61,957 bases of DNA from Bacteroidia bacterium (GTDB taxonomy: Bacteria > Bacteroidota > Bacteroidia > Cytophagales > Cyclobacteriaceae): contig JAUIAO010000037.1 in NCBI GenBank assembly GCA_030425425.1, positions 1 through 61,957 on the forward strand. The letters run 5' to 3'. The notes beneath the pieces were generated by a model. It did no database searches. It was given only the letters and a program-made list of their open reading frames with translations, and had not been told where the DNA came from. The number at the start of each line of letters is the position of its first letter. The stretch's first letter is position 1. Shown one piece after another: positions 1-6,792 of the stretch. The translations under genes and the position numbers were made by a program.

Positions 1-2
1 GT

Positions 3-119
3 GGCTATCCTATTACCTCCATCATTTATTATACTCTCTTTATTTGTATCTTTGATAGCAAATGTCAATTCAATCTGATTATGGTAGCCAACGGTCTCGG
101 GTATGAAACGTAGGGCATT
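3..119 (-). other. Possible partial coding frame running off the left edge
   Basis: On the minus strand a frame stays open from just after a TGA at 120-122 to the window edge, and its translation looks protein-like (for example ETVGYHNQIELTF). There is no ATG or GTG; the only conventional alternative is a TTG near 64-66. The frame crosses the cassette junction at 86-92, so it may be the first gene of the next cassette using an unusual start, an interrupted gene, or chance. The other two frames hit stops quickly. Only the sequence to the left would settle it. Confidence 0.2.
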
Positions 120-216
120 TCAAAGCACTTAACTGTCCGCCCGAACGAACTTGGATAAGAGCCCGAAACTTACGGAAACCGCTGTCCGCCCTATGTTTTT
201 ATACCCAATGTTGGGC
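86..216 (-). other. attC-like recombination site (131 bp)
   Basis: Read on the minus strand the site begins with GCCCAAC (216 to 210), which fits the RYYYAAC core, and ends with GTTGGCT (92 to 86), which is one base off GTTRRRY. Between the cores the arms pair as an imperfect palindrome: GGGTAT with ATACCC, then TAGGGC with GCCCTA. One arm carries one more A than the other, resembling the extrahelical bases of integron attC sites. The loop region contains GGCGGACAG twice in direct orientation. The first core complements the cassette's own first bases exactly, while the last core differs, as expected if its final six bases belong to the next cassette. Length is within the known attC range (about 57-141 bp). 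Confidence 0.6.
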
Positions 217-225
217 ACTGGCTTT

Positions 226-435
226 TTATTCTTTTTCTTCTGAGCCTTGTTCAGCCCATTGTCTTTTTTTCTCTTCTTCTTCCTTTTTCTTGTTCGCTCG
301 ACTAATTAGGAATGCACCTAAAACTACAAATGCCAAACCACCAAATGAGGTAGAGTGTCCGTTGGCAGCACCAACAATTGCCCCAAGAGTTGATAGAATA
401 CCTAAGACAAGTAAAATGATTCCTGCTATTTTCAT
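226..435 (-). CDS. Small membrane protein, function unknown
   Basis: A 69-residue protein with two hydrophobic segments (about residues 3-23 and 30-45) followed by a highly charged tail rich in Lys and Glu. It is therefore probably an inner-membrane hairpin with a cytoplasmic acidic-basic tail. It is the last gene of the five-gene block and begins 3 bp after the gene before it, so it should be co-transcribed and perhaps translationally coupled. The attC-like site begins 10 bp past its stop. I recognise no family. Co-mobilisation with a second two-segment small membrane protein suggests the two act together, but that is inference. Confidence 0.65.
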   Translation of the reverse strand: MKIAGIILLVLGILSTLGAIVGAANGHSTSFGGLAFVVLGAFLISRANKKKEEEEKKRQWAEQGSEEKE

Positions 436-438
436 TGG

Positions 439-639
439 TTATTCGTTTTCGTCTTTTTTAATATCTATAAACTCAACATCTTTCTTTTTTGAAAAGAGGG
501 TAATGATAAGTCCAATTATTGGAGATAAGAATAGACTGAGTGCGAAAGCCCAACCAAATCCAATTTTTCTGTTCTTACCTACTTGACCAACTAAGGCTGC
601 AAGTCCTACAGCCACTAAGAGAATTACTAATTGTTCCAT
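439..639 (-). CDS. Small membrane protein, function unknown
   Basis: A 66-residue protein with two predicted membrane segments (about residues 3-18 and 28-48) and a charged C-terminal tail ending KKDENE. The tail topology resembles that of the next gene's product, but I see no clear sequence similarity between the two. It sits 10 bp after the J-domain-like gene and 3 bp before the last gene of the block, which indicates one transcript. Length and architecture recall small phage or cassette membrane proteins, but no motif allows a function to be given. Confidence 0.65.
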   Translation of the reverse strand: MEQLVILLVAVGLAALVGQVGKNRKIGFGWAFALSLFLSPIIGLIITLFSKKKDVEFIDIKKDENE

Positions 640-649
640 ATTTATTGTT

Positions 650-1069
650 TTAAAAGTTAATATTCAATTTATGTTCAGCTTCAATTTTGAGTTCTTGAAG
701 ACGTTTTAGGTTTGTTTTATTCTTTGTGATTTCTTGAAATAAATTATCCGCAATCTTGTTTAATTCTGGGTCAGTAGGAAAACGGTCAGGGTGGCATTTA
801 ACCTTTAATTTATCGTAAAGTTCAGTTGAATGAAAGGAACTACCAATTATGTTGTTGAAGTCAACTTCTTGAGCCAACGACTCTTCTTTAAACCGCTGTT
901 TTACACTTTGCTTTTTACTCAGGCTTTTTGACAGTATTAAACCAATAATTATCACTAACTCACCTAATGCAATCCACATCCAATAATTGGTGGTCGTTTC
1001 ATTTTCTGTTGCATTAGTAATTGCTTTTTCAGCCACTTTTATACTATCTTGAATTAAGGTGTCTTTCAT
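650..1069 (-). CDS. Membrane-anchored protein with a degenerate J-domain
   Basis: A 139-residue protein with one membrane segment at about residues 29-46. Its C-terminal half looks like a J-domain: a helix ending in KVKCHPDRF supplies the HPD tripeptide (residues 93-95) that contacts Hsp70 in DnaJ-family proteins. A second helix rich in Lys and Glu follows (about 102-133). The Phe and Ile-Ile of a first helix are at about 71-75. In known families HPD stimulates the DnaK ATPase, so this could recruit the host chaperone to the membrane, which is inference. It is the third gene of the cassette block, 1 bp from its upstream neighbour. The assignment rests on HPD plus helix pattern; a chance HPD is possible. 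Confidence 0.6.
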   Translation of the reverse strand: MKDTLIQDSIKVAEKAITNATENETTTNYWMWIALGELVIIIGLILSKSLSKKQSVKQRFKEESLAQEVDFNNIIGSSFHSTELYDKLKVKCHPDRFPTDPELNKIADNLFQEITKNKTNLKRLQELKIEAEHKLNINF

Positions 1070-1070
1070 T

Positions 1071-1472
1071 TTAATCTTGATTAAATTTTGGAAGTGGAAT
1101 ATGGTCTTTTAGCTGCCATCTACAACCGTATGTGCCTTCATCACCATGTATTTCTAATGTGTCCCAACCGAGGACTACAAGTTTTCTTACAAGAACTTCA
1201 TCGTTTAAAATCACTTTGCCAATATGTATAATTTCATCTTTTGAAAGTTGTCTACCTGTAAAAGCCTGTATTCGAAATCCTGTGTTTAGCCAATTTGAAA
1301 ATTGGTGTTTATAAGAACTTTCACCTTTTGATATTTTAGCCTTCAAGAGCGTTGGTGCAATTCCGCCAACAAATGAATCCCTTGCGGAATTGTTGAAACT
1401 TCTAACAAGCTTACTTCTTTCGCTCCTGTCCCTAAACCAATCTAATATGTTATTCCATGTATTACTGAACAT
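1071..1472 (-). CDS. Cassette protein of unknown function
   Basis: A 133-residue protein with no signal peptide and no membrane segment. The N-terminus is aromatic and positively charged, and the C-terminal third contains a Gly- and Trp-rich stretch (GWDTLEIHGDEGTYGCRWQL). The start codon lies inside the end of the lipoprotein gene (11-bp overlap) and the stop is 1 bp from the J-like gene, so it is translationally embedded in the block. I recognise no family. Its place between a lipoprotein and a membrane-bound J-like protein suggests a cytoplasmic component of the same system, but nothing in the sequence names a function. Confidence 0.6.
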   Translation of the reverse strand: MFSNTWNNILDWFRDRSERSKLVRSFNNSARDSFVGGIAPTLLKAKISKGESSYKHQFSNWLNTGFRIQAFTGRQLSKDEIIHIGKVILNDEVLVRKLVVLGWDTLEIHGDEGTYGCRWQLKDHIPLPKFNQD

Positions 1473-2022
1473 TCTCGTTATGTTTAATTTCCTTTAAAGA
1501 ATAAAGGATTTTGTTCATCTTGTTTTGATAGTTGTATTTCTTACTACTCAAAGTCCATGAAAGAACTTGATAGTAGTTTTCTTTTCCTTCATAAATTCCA
1601 ATGGAGTAAAATGCGTCTATTCCTTCTACTGTTCCACTAAGAGTGGTAAGTCTTGCTGGCATTTGATTTATTGTGGTATCAATTAACTCTGATTGATATG
1701 GACTTGATAGGCTTTCCTTGAAAACATCTAAAATCAACTTTGAATAACCGTCAATGTCATTAGAGTAAATATTCGTTAAGTCGTTTTCATCAAGTGCTTT
1801 CTGCATTTCTTGTTTTGGCTCGTCAATAGCTATTACGTAAAATTCTTTCCAAGCATGTTGATATTGCAATGAAGCGTCATCATTGAGGTTACTCACCTTT
1901 GTCAAAAATCCTGGAATTGAAAGTGAATATTTATTATCAACTGTAACAAGTTGTTCTTCGTCACTTGAGCTACAAGATTGTAGAAGCAAAATTGTCAATA
2001 TGAAAAATAGTGTCTTTCTCAT
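1462..2022 (-). CDS. Cassette lipoprotein, function unknown
   Basis: A 186-residue protein with a lipoprotein signal: charged start, hydrophobic core, then LLLQSCSSSD, so the mature protein should begin at about Cys17 with a Ser/Asp/Glu linker. The rest is a soluble, mixed alpha/beta domain without recognised motifs; its general look (a YSLSIPGFLTK opening and repeated strand-rich segments) recalls small PsbP/MOG1-like folds, but that is a weak impression. It is the first gene of the block, only about 27 bp after the recombination core. Promoters must therefore lie in the integrase-proximal region or upstream of it. It overlaps the next gene by 11 bp. Confidence 0.65.
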   Translation of the reverse strand: MRKTLFFILTILLLQSCSSSDEEQLVTVDNKYSLSIPGFLTKVSNLNDDASLQYQHAWKEFYVIAIDEPKQEMQKALDENDLTNIYSNDIDGYSKLILDVFKESLSSPYQSELIDTTINQMPARLTTLSGTVEGIDAFYSIGIYEGKENYYQVLSWTLSSKKYNYQNKMNKILYSLKEIKHNENVQ

Positions 2023-2043
2023 GCGGTCGTTTTTTTAGCTTGT

Positions 2044-2077
2044 GCCCAACATTAATGCAACGCGCACTATGCGCGTT
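2044..2077 (-). other. attI-like junction: core GTTGGGC beside a hairpin
   Basis: On the minus strand, 26 bases after the integrase stop, a perfect 7-bp stem (AACGCGC / GCGCGTT, loop of five) at 2077-2059 is followed by GTTGGGC at 2050-2044. That core fits the GTTRRRY consensus where integron integrases cut. No matching RYYYAAC core lies on the integrase side, so this is not itself an attC; it fits best as the primary insertion site next to the recombinase. The first cassette gene starts just beyond. The 12 bases around the core recur inverted at 207-218. Confidence 0.45.
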
Positions 2078-2103
2078 ACCCGATATTCAAATATACCCCA
2101 TCG

Positions 2104-2985
2104 CTACATCATATCAAGCGGACTTTTTACTTCATTCAAACTTTTCGTCGTTACATGAGTGTAAATTTCCGTTGTTTTTGGATTAGTATGACCAAGTAGC
2201 GACTGAATATATCTAAGATTAGTTCCATTCTCCAGTAAATGCCGAATCGTCGGACCGGTAGCAAAGCTATGCCTGAGCGTATGAGGGACCACTTTTTTTC
2301 TTATTCCGGCTTTTTTTACGGCTCTTTGCAGAAATTTCCTCAGGCTACTTGCTGAATACTTTCCACCCTCCGGACCCTCAAATAGATATTCTTCCGGACG
2401 GTATTTCAGAAAATAGCTTCTCAATAATTCCAATAGCTTTGGTGAGAGTACAGTAAGGCGATCTTTCACTCCCTTCCCCTCTCTAACCCATATTCGCATT
2501 CCATCAGAATCTATATCTGCTATTTTCAGATTGATCAATTCCCCCACACGCAAGCCCGCCGAATAGATCGTCGTGAGCATTGCCTCATGTTTGATATTAT
2601 TGGTATTAGACAAAATCTGCTTAACCTCCTCCATGCTTAGCACTTGAGGCAACTGCTGAATTTTTTTGGGTCGCTCCAGGTCAATATACTGTCTTTCTTG
2701 ACCCAGCACCCTTTCCAGATAAAATTTCAGAGCATTTACACTTTGGTTTTGATAAGATCTGGAAATATTCTTCTCACGAATCAGCATGACGTGGTACTGC
2801 TGTAGATGTACTTTATTGACCTGATGAAGCGGTGTTGGATAAACAAAACGTAAAAATTCCCGAAACATGAAATGATAAGTTTTTACTGTCGCATCACTAT
2901 ACCTGCTAGCCTGCAACTTGTCCGTCATTAGTTCTAGTGCTATCCGGTATTCACGTTTCCTATTTGTAGCTACAGGATTGTTCAT
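2104..2985 (-). CDS. Integron/Xer-like tyrosine recombinase
   Basis: A 293-residue site-specific recombinase. It has an N-terminal SAM-like core-binding domain (about 15-95) and a C-terminal catalytic domain with all expected residues: Arg146 in AGLRVGEL, Lys171 in GKGVKDR, His235 and Arg238 in PHTLRHS, His266 in LLGH and nucleophile Tyr275. The end, VKSPLD, resembles the VRSPLD ending of IntI integrases, but the extra IntI-specific loop before the HxxR box is absent. Five residues (GPTIR, 244-248, bases 2242-2256) sit in the helix after HSFAT where related enzymes read straight into HLLENGT. Removing those 15 bases restores ATHLL, so this looks like a recent in-frame insertion that might impair activity. 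The gene reads toward the cassette block, opposite to most integrons. Confidence 0.85.
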   Translation of the reverse strand: MNNPVATNRKREYRIALELMTDKLQASRYSDATVKTYHFMFREFLRFVYPTPLHQVNKVHLQQYHVMLIREKNISRSYQNQSVNALKFYLERVLGQERQYIDLERPKKIQQLPQVLSMEEVKQILSNTNNIKHEAMLTTIYSAGLRVGELINLKIADIDSDGMRIWVREGKGVKDRLTVLSPKLLELLRSYFLKYRPEEYLFEGPEGGKYSASSLRKFLQRAVKKAGIRKKVVPHTLRHSFATGPTIRHLLENGTNLRYIQSLLGHTNPKTTEIYTHVTTKSLNEVKSPLDMM

Positions 2986-3060
2986 AACCTAAAACTCATC
3001 AGATTTCTTGTGTGAAGTAGTGTTTTAAGTGCTTATATTCGAAAATAAACAATTATAAAA

Positions 3061-3459
3061 ATGGTTAATCTTTCATCAAAAATATGTTTGGAATGCGGTA
3101 AATCGCTATCAGGAAGATCTGATAAGCGATTCTGTGATGCTTATTGTCGAAACACTTACAACAATCGGCGCAAGTCCGATGATGAATTACACATACAATC
3201 TATCAACAGACAGATCCGACGCAATCGAAGGATACTCAAAACGTTGTGTCCAGACGGAAAAGCAACAATACGACGTGATGTATTGGAAAAAATGGGCTTT
3301 GACTACCGCTATTTTTCAGGCATTTATGAAGCAAAGTTGAAGTATTATCTAAGCTACGATTACGGTTTTGCAGCCATCATGGACAATGGAAAAGAAAAAG
3401 CCCTAATCATCCAAAAGCAAAACTACATGGACGACTATCAGATCAATCCATGGGTGTAA
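3061..3459 (+). CDS. Zinc-ribbon protein, conserved in Bacteroidota
   Basis: A 132-residue protein with a short N-terminal zinc-ribbon-like finger: two CxxC-type pairs in CLECGKSLSG and FCDAYCRN (about residues 9-31). A basic helix (IQSINRQIRRNRRILK, about 46-61) and a C-terminal domain with YxYFSGIYE and a Tyr-rich strand follow. The finger suggests nucleic acid or protein binding. I recall similar proteins as uncharacterised genes across this phylum, often encoded near integration sites. It is divergent from the recombinase across 75 bp, with a near-consensus TATATTCG at 3034-3041. A role in recombinase control cannot be shown from sequence. Confidence 0.75.
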   Translation: MVNLSSKICLECGKSLSGRSDKRFCDAYCRNTYNNRRKSDDELHIQSINRQIRRNRRILKTLCPDGKATIRRDVLEKMGFDYRYFSGIYEAKLKYYLSYDYGFAAIMDNGKEKALIIQKQNYMDDYQINPWV

Positions 3460-3494
3460 TAAAATAGTCAACTCTCACCCAGCACACGCGCAAC

Positions 3495-3516
3495 AAAAAA
3501 CCCGGCTTACGCCGGG
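3495..3516 (-). terminator. Rho-independent terminator for the M49-like peptidase gene
   Basis: CCCGGC (3501-3506), loop TTAC, then GCCGGG (3511-3516) form a strong hairpin. On the minus strand it is followed by a run of six T (complement of A 3495-3500), the classic arrangement. It lies 28 bp beyond the stop of the gene at 3544 and 41 bp beyond the convergent zinc-ribbon gene. Confidence 0.8.
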
Positions 3517-3543
3517 CTCTACTTATCTTTGATTAGTGCTTTC

Positions 3544-5226
3544 TTACTCCCAAATAATCTTTCTTACAGGCAGCACGTCTATGGCAATGTCGGAGGTTAC
3601 GTCCATCGCTTCAGCGAGCATCGGCGTTTCGCCAGTCCATTTATCGAAGAAGATTTGCACTTTTTCATTATCACCATCTCCTTCCAATATCAGCATTTCT
3701 GCCGCCAGGTTTTTCACACCTTCCTCAAAATTTTCAAAATCCACAGACCACTTCTTTGTAGCTTCATCATAGTTGATGCCACCATTTTCCAGCAGATAAT
3801 TCAGCGATATAGCCGCCGCTTTTCCATGTGCTTCATCCAGCCCAAAGCGAATAGATCGGAACAAGCTACCCAGGAACGAAACATAAAACTCCCGAGCTCT
3901 CTCCGGATCTTCCACACCTTCTTCCATCAGGTAAGCCAAAGAATATAATCCCACTATGTCCGCCTTGGCTTCTTCCAGCGCATTGTAATTTGGACCGATG
4001 GCCGCATTGGCCGCCATGCCTTTTTTAGGACCCACTTTCACCTGCCTTGGCCCAATAGCGTGACAGATCTCATGCATCAGCACAAACGTGAAAAACCCTT
4101 CATCAGAGAGGTATTGGAGCTGTGATTCATCTATCAGCACTTCACTCACCGGCTTGATGATCGCATTGAACCGAGCTTCCAGCATGTTTTTCCAAAAGGT
4201 CTTCTTAGTACCCTTCGTAGCGTGTACAGCCGGATCATTCGGCAGGTTTGTCGCTACTGCCTGGTAGCCGATTCTTCCCTCGCCCATTCTGATGATGTCT
4301 TGCACCACTGTGAATGTGGCCGTCAGTCCATCCACCACTGATTTGTATTCTTCAGGGATCGGCAAGTTCTGCTCCATCTTCTTCAGATAAGCTTTATACT
4401 TTTCCAGGTCGGCACTAGCTTGCTGATCGATGATTTCGATATACGATTCATATTTTGCTTTGATCCCCGCGATGTGATCAGAGTATGTTTCGAATGGTCC
4501 GAACACCATGTCGAATTTCGTAGAGGTCATATTCACCCAAGTGGTATCTACGTCATAATAATTGTCGGTGGTCAGGGCATCTGCTTTCATTCTCAAAAAC
4601 TGCTGAAACTCCGGCTCATCAGACAGGTTGGCTACTTCCCGGAGCAGACTCACTGCCGGATCGATGTACTGCTTGTAGGCCTCATAGTAGCGTATGGCCT
4701 TGTAGCCACCATTGCCATCCTCACGAATCACCGTGTAAGGATACATAAACTCTTCCTGCTCTTCTTCCGAAAGTGTAGCCACATATGCATCAAATTCCTC
4801 ACGAGTCATCCCTTCCGGATATTGTTCTTCTCCACCGTAGTATTCTTGATCTCCGATGAACGGTTCGTATTCATTGAGCAACTCAAACGGACCGCCGTTT
4901 CGCTGTACGAGCGTGAGCAGGTCTGCGCTGTAAGGATCATTTTTGATTTGCGATAAACTATCGATGATTTGCAGGCCCCTTTGGCTGGTCTGCATCCAAT
5001 ATGCCGAGTCGATATACTTCGCCGCTTCCACTAGTTTTTTCAGAATTTGTTTGTCGTTTTCGCTGTATGATCGTGCGTCAAAAGTCATTTCATACGGCTC
5101 ATACTGGCTGAGGTATTCCTGCACTTTCTCAGGGGATGCTGCCCAGGTTTTTGCATGTGTTTTTTCTTGCTTTGGCTCGCAGGCCAATAGGGAGAGTCCC
5201 AGGAGGACGTAGGTTAGTTTTTGCAT
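3544..5226 (-). CDS. M49-like (dipeptidyl-peptidase III type) metallopeptidase lipoprotein
   Basis: A 560-residue exported lipoprotein (LLGLSLLACEPKQ, Cys16). The zinc site is visible as HEICH at 385-389 and EEAKAD at 418-423, the helix pair that supplies two His and one Glu. Classical M49 enzymes carry HEXXGH, whereas this one has the shorter HEXXH; the EExxAD partner motif and overall length still fit the M49-like hydrolases of Bacteroidota. These enzymes remove dipeptides or act on small peptides, here presumably in the periplasm or on the outer membrane. The gene is single and followed by a strong terminator. The family call is from motif and length only. Confidence 0.75.
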   Translation of the reverse strand: MQKLTYVLLGLSLLACEPKQEKTHAKTWAASPEKVQEYLSQYEPYEMTFDARSYSENDKQILKKLVEAAKYIDSAYWMQTSQRGLQIIDSLSQIKNDPYSADLLTLVQRNGGPFELLNEYEPFIGDQEYYGGEEQYPEGMTREEFDAYVATLSEEEQEEFMYPYTVIREDGNGGYKAIRYYEAYKQYIDPAVSLLREVANLSDEPEFQQFLRMKADALTTDNYYDVDTTWVNMTSTKFDMVFGPFETYSDHIAGIKAKYESYIEIIDQQASADLEKYKAYLKKMEQNLPIPEEYKSVVDGLTATFTVVQDIIRMGEGRIGYQAVATNLPNDPAVHATKGTKKTFWKNMLEARFNAIIKPVSEVLIDESQLQYLSDEGFFTFVLMHEICHAIGPRQVKVGPKKGMAANAAIGPNYNALEEAKADIVGLYSLAYLMEEGVEDPERAREFYVSFLGSLFRSIRFGLDEAHGKAAAISLNYLLENGGINYDEATKKWSVDFENFEEGVKNLAAEMLILEGDGDNEKVQIFFDKWTGETPMLAEAMDVTSDIAIDVLPVRKIIWE

Positions 5227-5495
5227 AAAGTTTTTTGTCGGTTATTTGATTCCCCAATTTATCAACTCACAATGAAAATTGCGAGATTGGGATGAATTCT
5301 AAAAGTTCATCATATTCTAAATGAGCATGAAAGCGAGCTGTAAGCGACTGTAAAAGTCCATTCAATATTAAGAGGTGTATTAATGCTGGCTGTAATTGTA
5401 AGCTTTAGCCTCAATAATAATGACCGAATGATTAGCGCTTCAGAATTCCTTTTAACTTTTAACCCTGCTAGCCGACAAGCCTGTCATGTGAGGCG

Positions 5496-5963
5496 CTAAT
5501 TACAGATCTGAATCAAGAAAGTGCCCTGTACTTCATTCTCATCATCAAATACCGCATTCAGCGCGCCAATGGCATAGTTGCCGCTGATCTCCACTATCTC
5601 AATATACCCGCCAGAAGCTGTCAGGTTTTTGCTCCCATTGTCAAAATTGAAATTGACCACAGCCGATCCGTCAATAGTAGGTAAGTTGAAATTGTACCGC
5701 TGTGCAGGTACCCGAAAAAACAAATGAGGTTTGGAAGTGACTCTTACGGCACATGGATCAGCCAGGCTATCAGGCAGCATTCTACCCTCTATGAATCCAT
5801 AGGATGCATTGTACAAACCATTGGCTGATTGATACTCCCAGTCTTCTCCGCCGATTACTCCTTTCACAGGGCTCTTTTCCGGATCAAAATCATTGATATC
5901 CGAACCACAAGAAAAAATGCTTGTAAGGCTGACAATGGATATCACTAAGTACAAATGCTTCAC
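5496..5963 (-). CDS. Small lipoprotein, function unknown
   Basis: A 155-residue lipoprotein (SLTSIFSCGSDIND, Cys19) with a beta-rich body and a single late Cys near the C-terminus. Its layout (GVIGGEDWEYQSANG, then strands, then GTFLIQICN) is that of small Bacteroidota lipoproteins of the DUF6252 type, in which an opening segment of the form V.G..W....A is usual. I am not certain of the family. The start codon is GTG at 5963, positioned about 17 bases after a well-formed promoter (5980-6010), so the gene appears to have its own transcript. No functional residues can be named. Confidence 0.6.
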   Translation of the reverse strand: MKHLYLVISIVSLTSIFSCGSDINDFDPEKSPVKGVIGGEDWEYQSANGLYNASYGFIEGRMLPDSLADPCAVRVTSKPHLFFRVPAQRYNFNLPTIDGSAVVNFNFDNGSKNLTASGGYIEIVEISGNYAIGALNAVFDDENEVQGTFLIQICN

Positions 5964-5979
5964 GTCTGAGATTTTTGTT

Positions 5980-6010
5980 CAAAAGTATAACGAACAATCT
6001 GCGGATCAAA
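5980..6010 (-). promoter_or_regulatory. Bacteroidota-type promoter (-33 TTTG / -7 TACTTTTG)
   Basis: On the minus strand TTTG (6010-6007), a 19-base spacer and TACTTTTG (5987-5980) match the TTTG-N17-23-TAnnTTTG consensus of the primary sigma factor in this phylum. It points at the lipoprotein gene starting at 5963. Confidence 0.65.
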
Positions 6011-6013
6011 TAT

Positions 6014-6778
6014 TTAGGGTTCTATTCGAAAGTCATATTTGACCAATTCTCCAGTCCTATCCCCTACCGGATACGACCTTTCGGTAAACTGCACCTGATG
6101 ATCCCGGTCTATGGTAATCACCGTACTGCAGCATGTACCGTATGCTTCCATCCGAATACACATCGCTGACAGTTTGCTTTCCAGCTCTTTGCTTACTCCT
6201 GTTTCTGGTAAGATGTCATCCGATGCGATGCTTTCATCCTGCATCATTTCTATCAAGTCTTCATGAGCAAATTCCCCTGCCATCAGCTCCTTCAATTTTT
6301 GTTTGGCAAGGTCCACCTTCGGCCAGCTAGTATCCAAAAATGCGTTGCTCAGGCCATGAATACCGGGAGTGACAGGATTCAGTTTGCGCTCATAATTACT
6401 ATAATGTAGCATTTGCTTTTCCGTGCCTAGGATCAGATTGAATCCGTTATAATCCTCTGCCCGAGCATGAACAGACTGCACATACTTTTCTGGTGTGTCC
6501 TGGCTCAGTAAAAATCCAGTCGGCAAATCACCTCGCGAACTGGCATCTTCCCTGATATTAGCAGGATCACGAAAATTAGTCAACGTGGCAAGTCTGCCTG
6601 ATTTTGAAATGGCCATCCAGGTACCCAGAGCTTTCAAATCCCGACCACCAAGTATCGACGGATGATCCTTCCAGTAATCTGCCTTGGCAGTAGGTCTGGC
6701 ATAAAATTCATCGCGATTAGCAGCCATGATCAACTTATATTTGGGATGATTGTCCCAGGAAAATACGATTAGACACAT
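6014..6778 (-). CDS. NRDE-family protein (TANGO2-like)
   Basis: A 254-residue protein with the family signature: Cys2 right after the start Met (MCLIVFSW), then AANRDEFYARPT at about residues 19-30, which gives the family its NRDE name, and GGRDLKALGTW. TANGO2/NRDE proteins occur from bacteria to humans; their exact reaction is unsettled, with roles proposed in heme or lipid handling, and the conserved Cys2 recalls N-terminal nucleophile hydrolases. There is no signal peptide, so it is cytoplasmic. It is divergent from the CPBP protease gene across a very short gap, so their promoters must overlap the coding ends. Confidence 0.88.
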   Translation of the reverse strand: MCLIVFSWDNHPKYKLIMAANRDEFYARPTAKADYWKDHPSILGGRDLKALGTWMAISKSGRLATLTNFRDPANIREDASSRGDLPTGFLLSQDTPEKYVQSVHARAEDYNGFNLILGTEKQMLHYSNYERKLNPVTPGIHGLSNAFLDTSWPKVDLAKQKLKELMAGEFAHEDLIEMMQDESIASDDILPETGVSKELESKLSAMCIRMEAYGTCCSTVITIDRDHQVQFTERSYPVGDRTGELVKYDFRIEP

Positions 6779-6792
6779 TCAAAATATTGTTT

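Larger units (their letters stand above)
92..2049 (-). mobile_element. Putative integron-type gene cassette carrying five genes
   Basis: The block runs from the predicted cut point in GTTGGGC (2050-2044, minus strand) to the cut point in the attC-like site at 92. It holds five genes on one strand, all read away from the recombinase. Gaps are 3, 10 and 1 bp plus one 11-bp overlap, so there is no room for internal attC sites and the five must move together. A 12-bp sequence at 2042-2053 recurs inverted at 207-218. A short leader of about 27 bp precedes the first start codon, as is usual for cassettes. Most known cassettes carry one or two genes. An alternative is a transposon-like element with terminal inverted repeats, but no transposase lies inside. 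Confidence 0.55.

Noticed and set aside
207-2053. The 12-bp inverted repeat as ends of an insertion sequence or MITE
   Set aside because: No transposase lies inside, no target duplication is seen outside the repeats, and the core positions and orientation fit integron recombination better. Kept as an alternative in the cassette entry.
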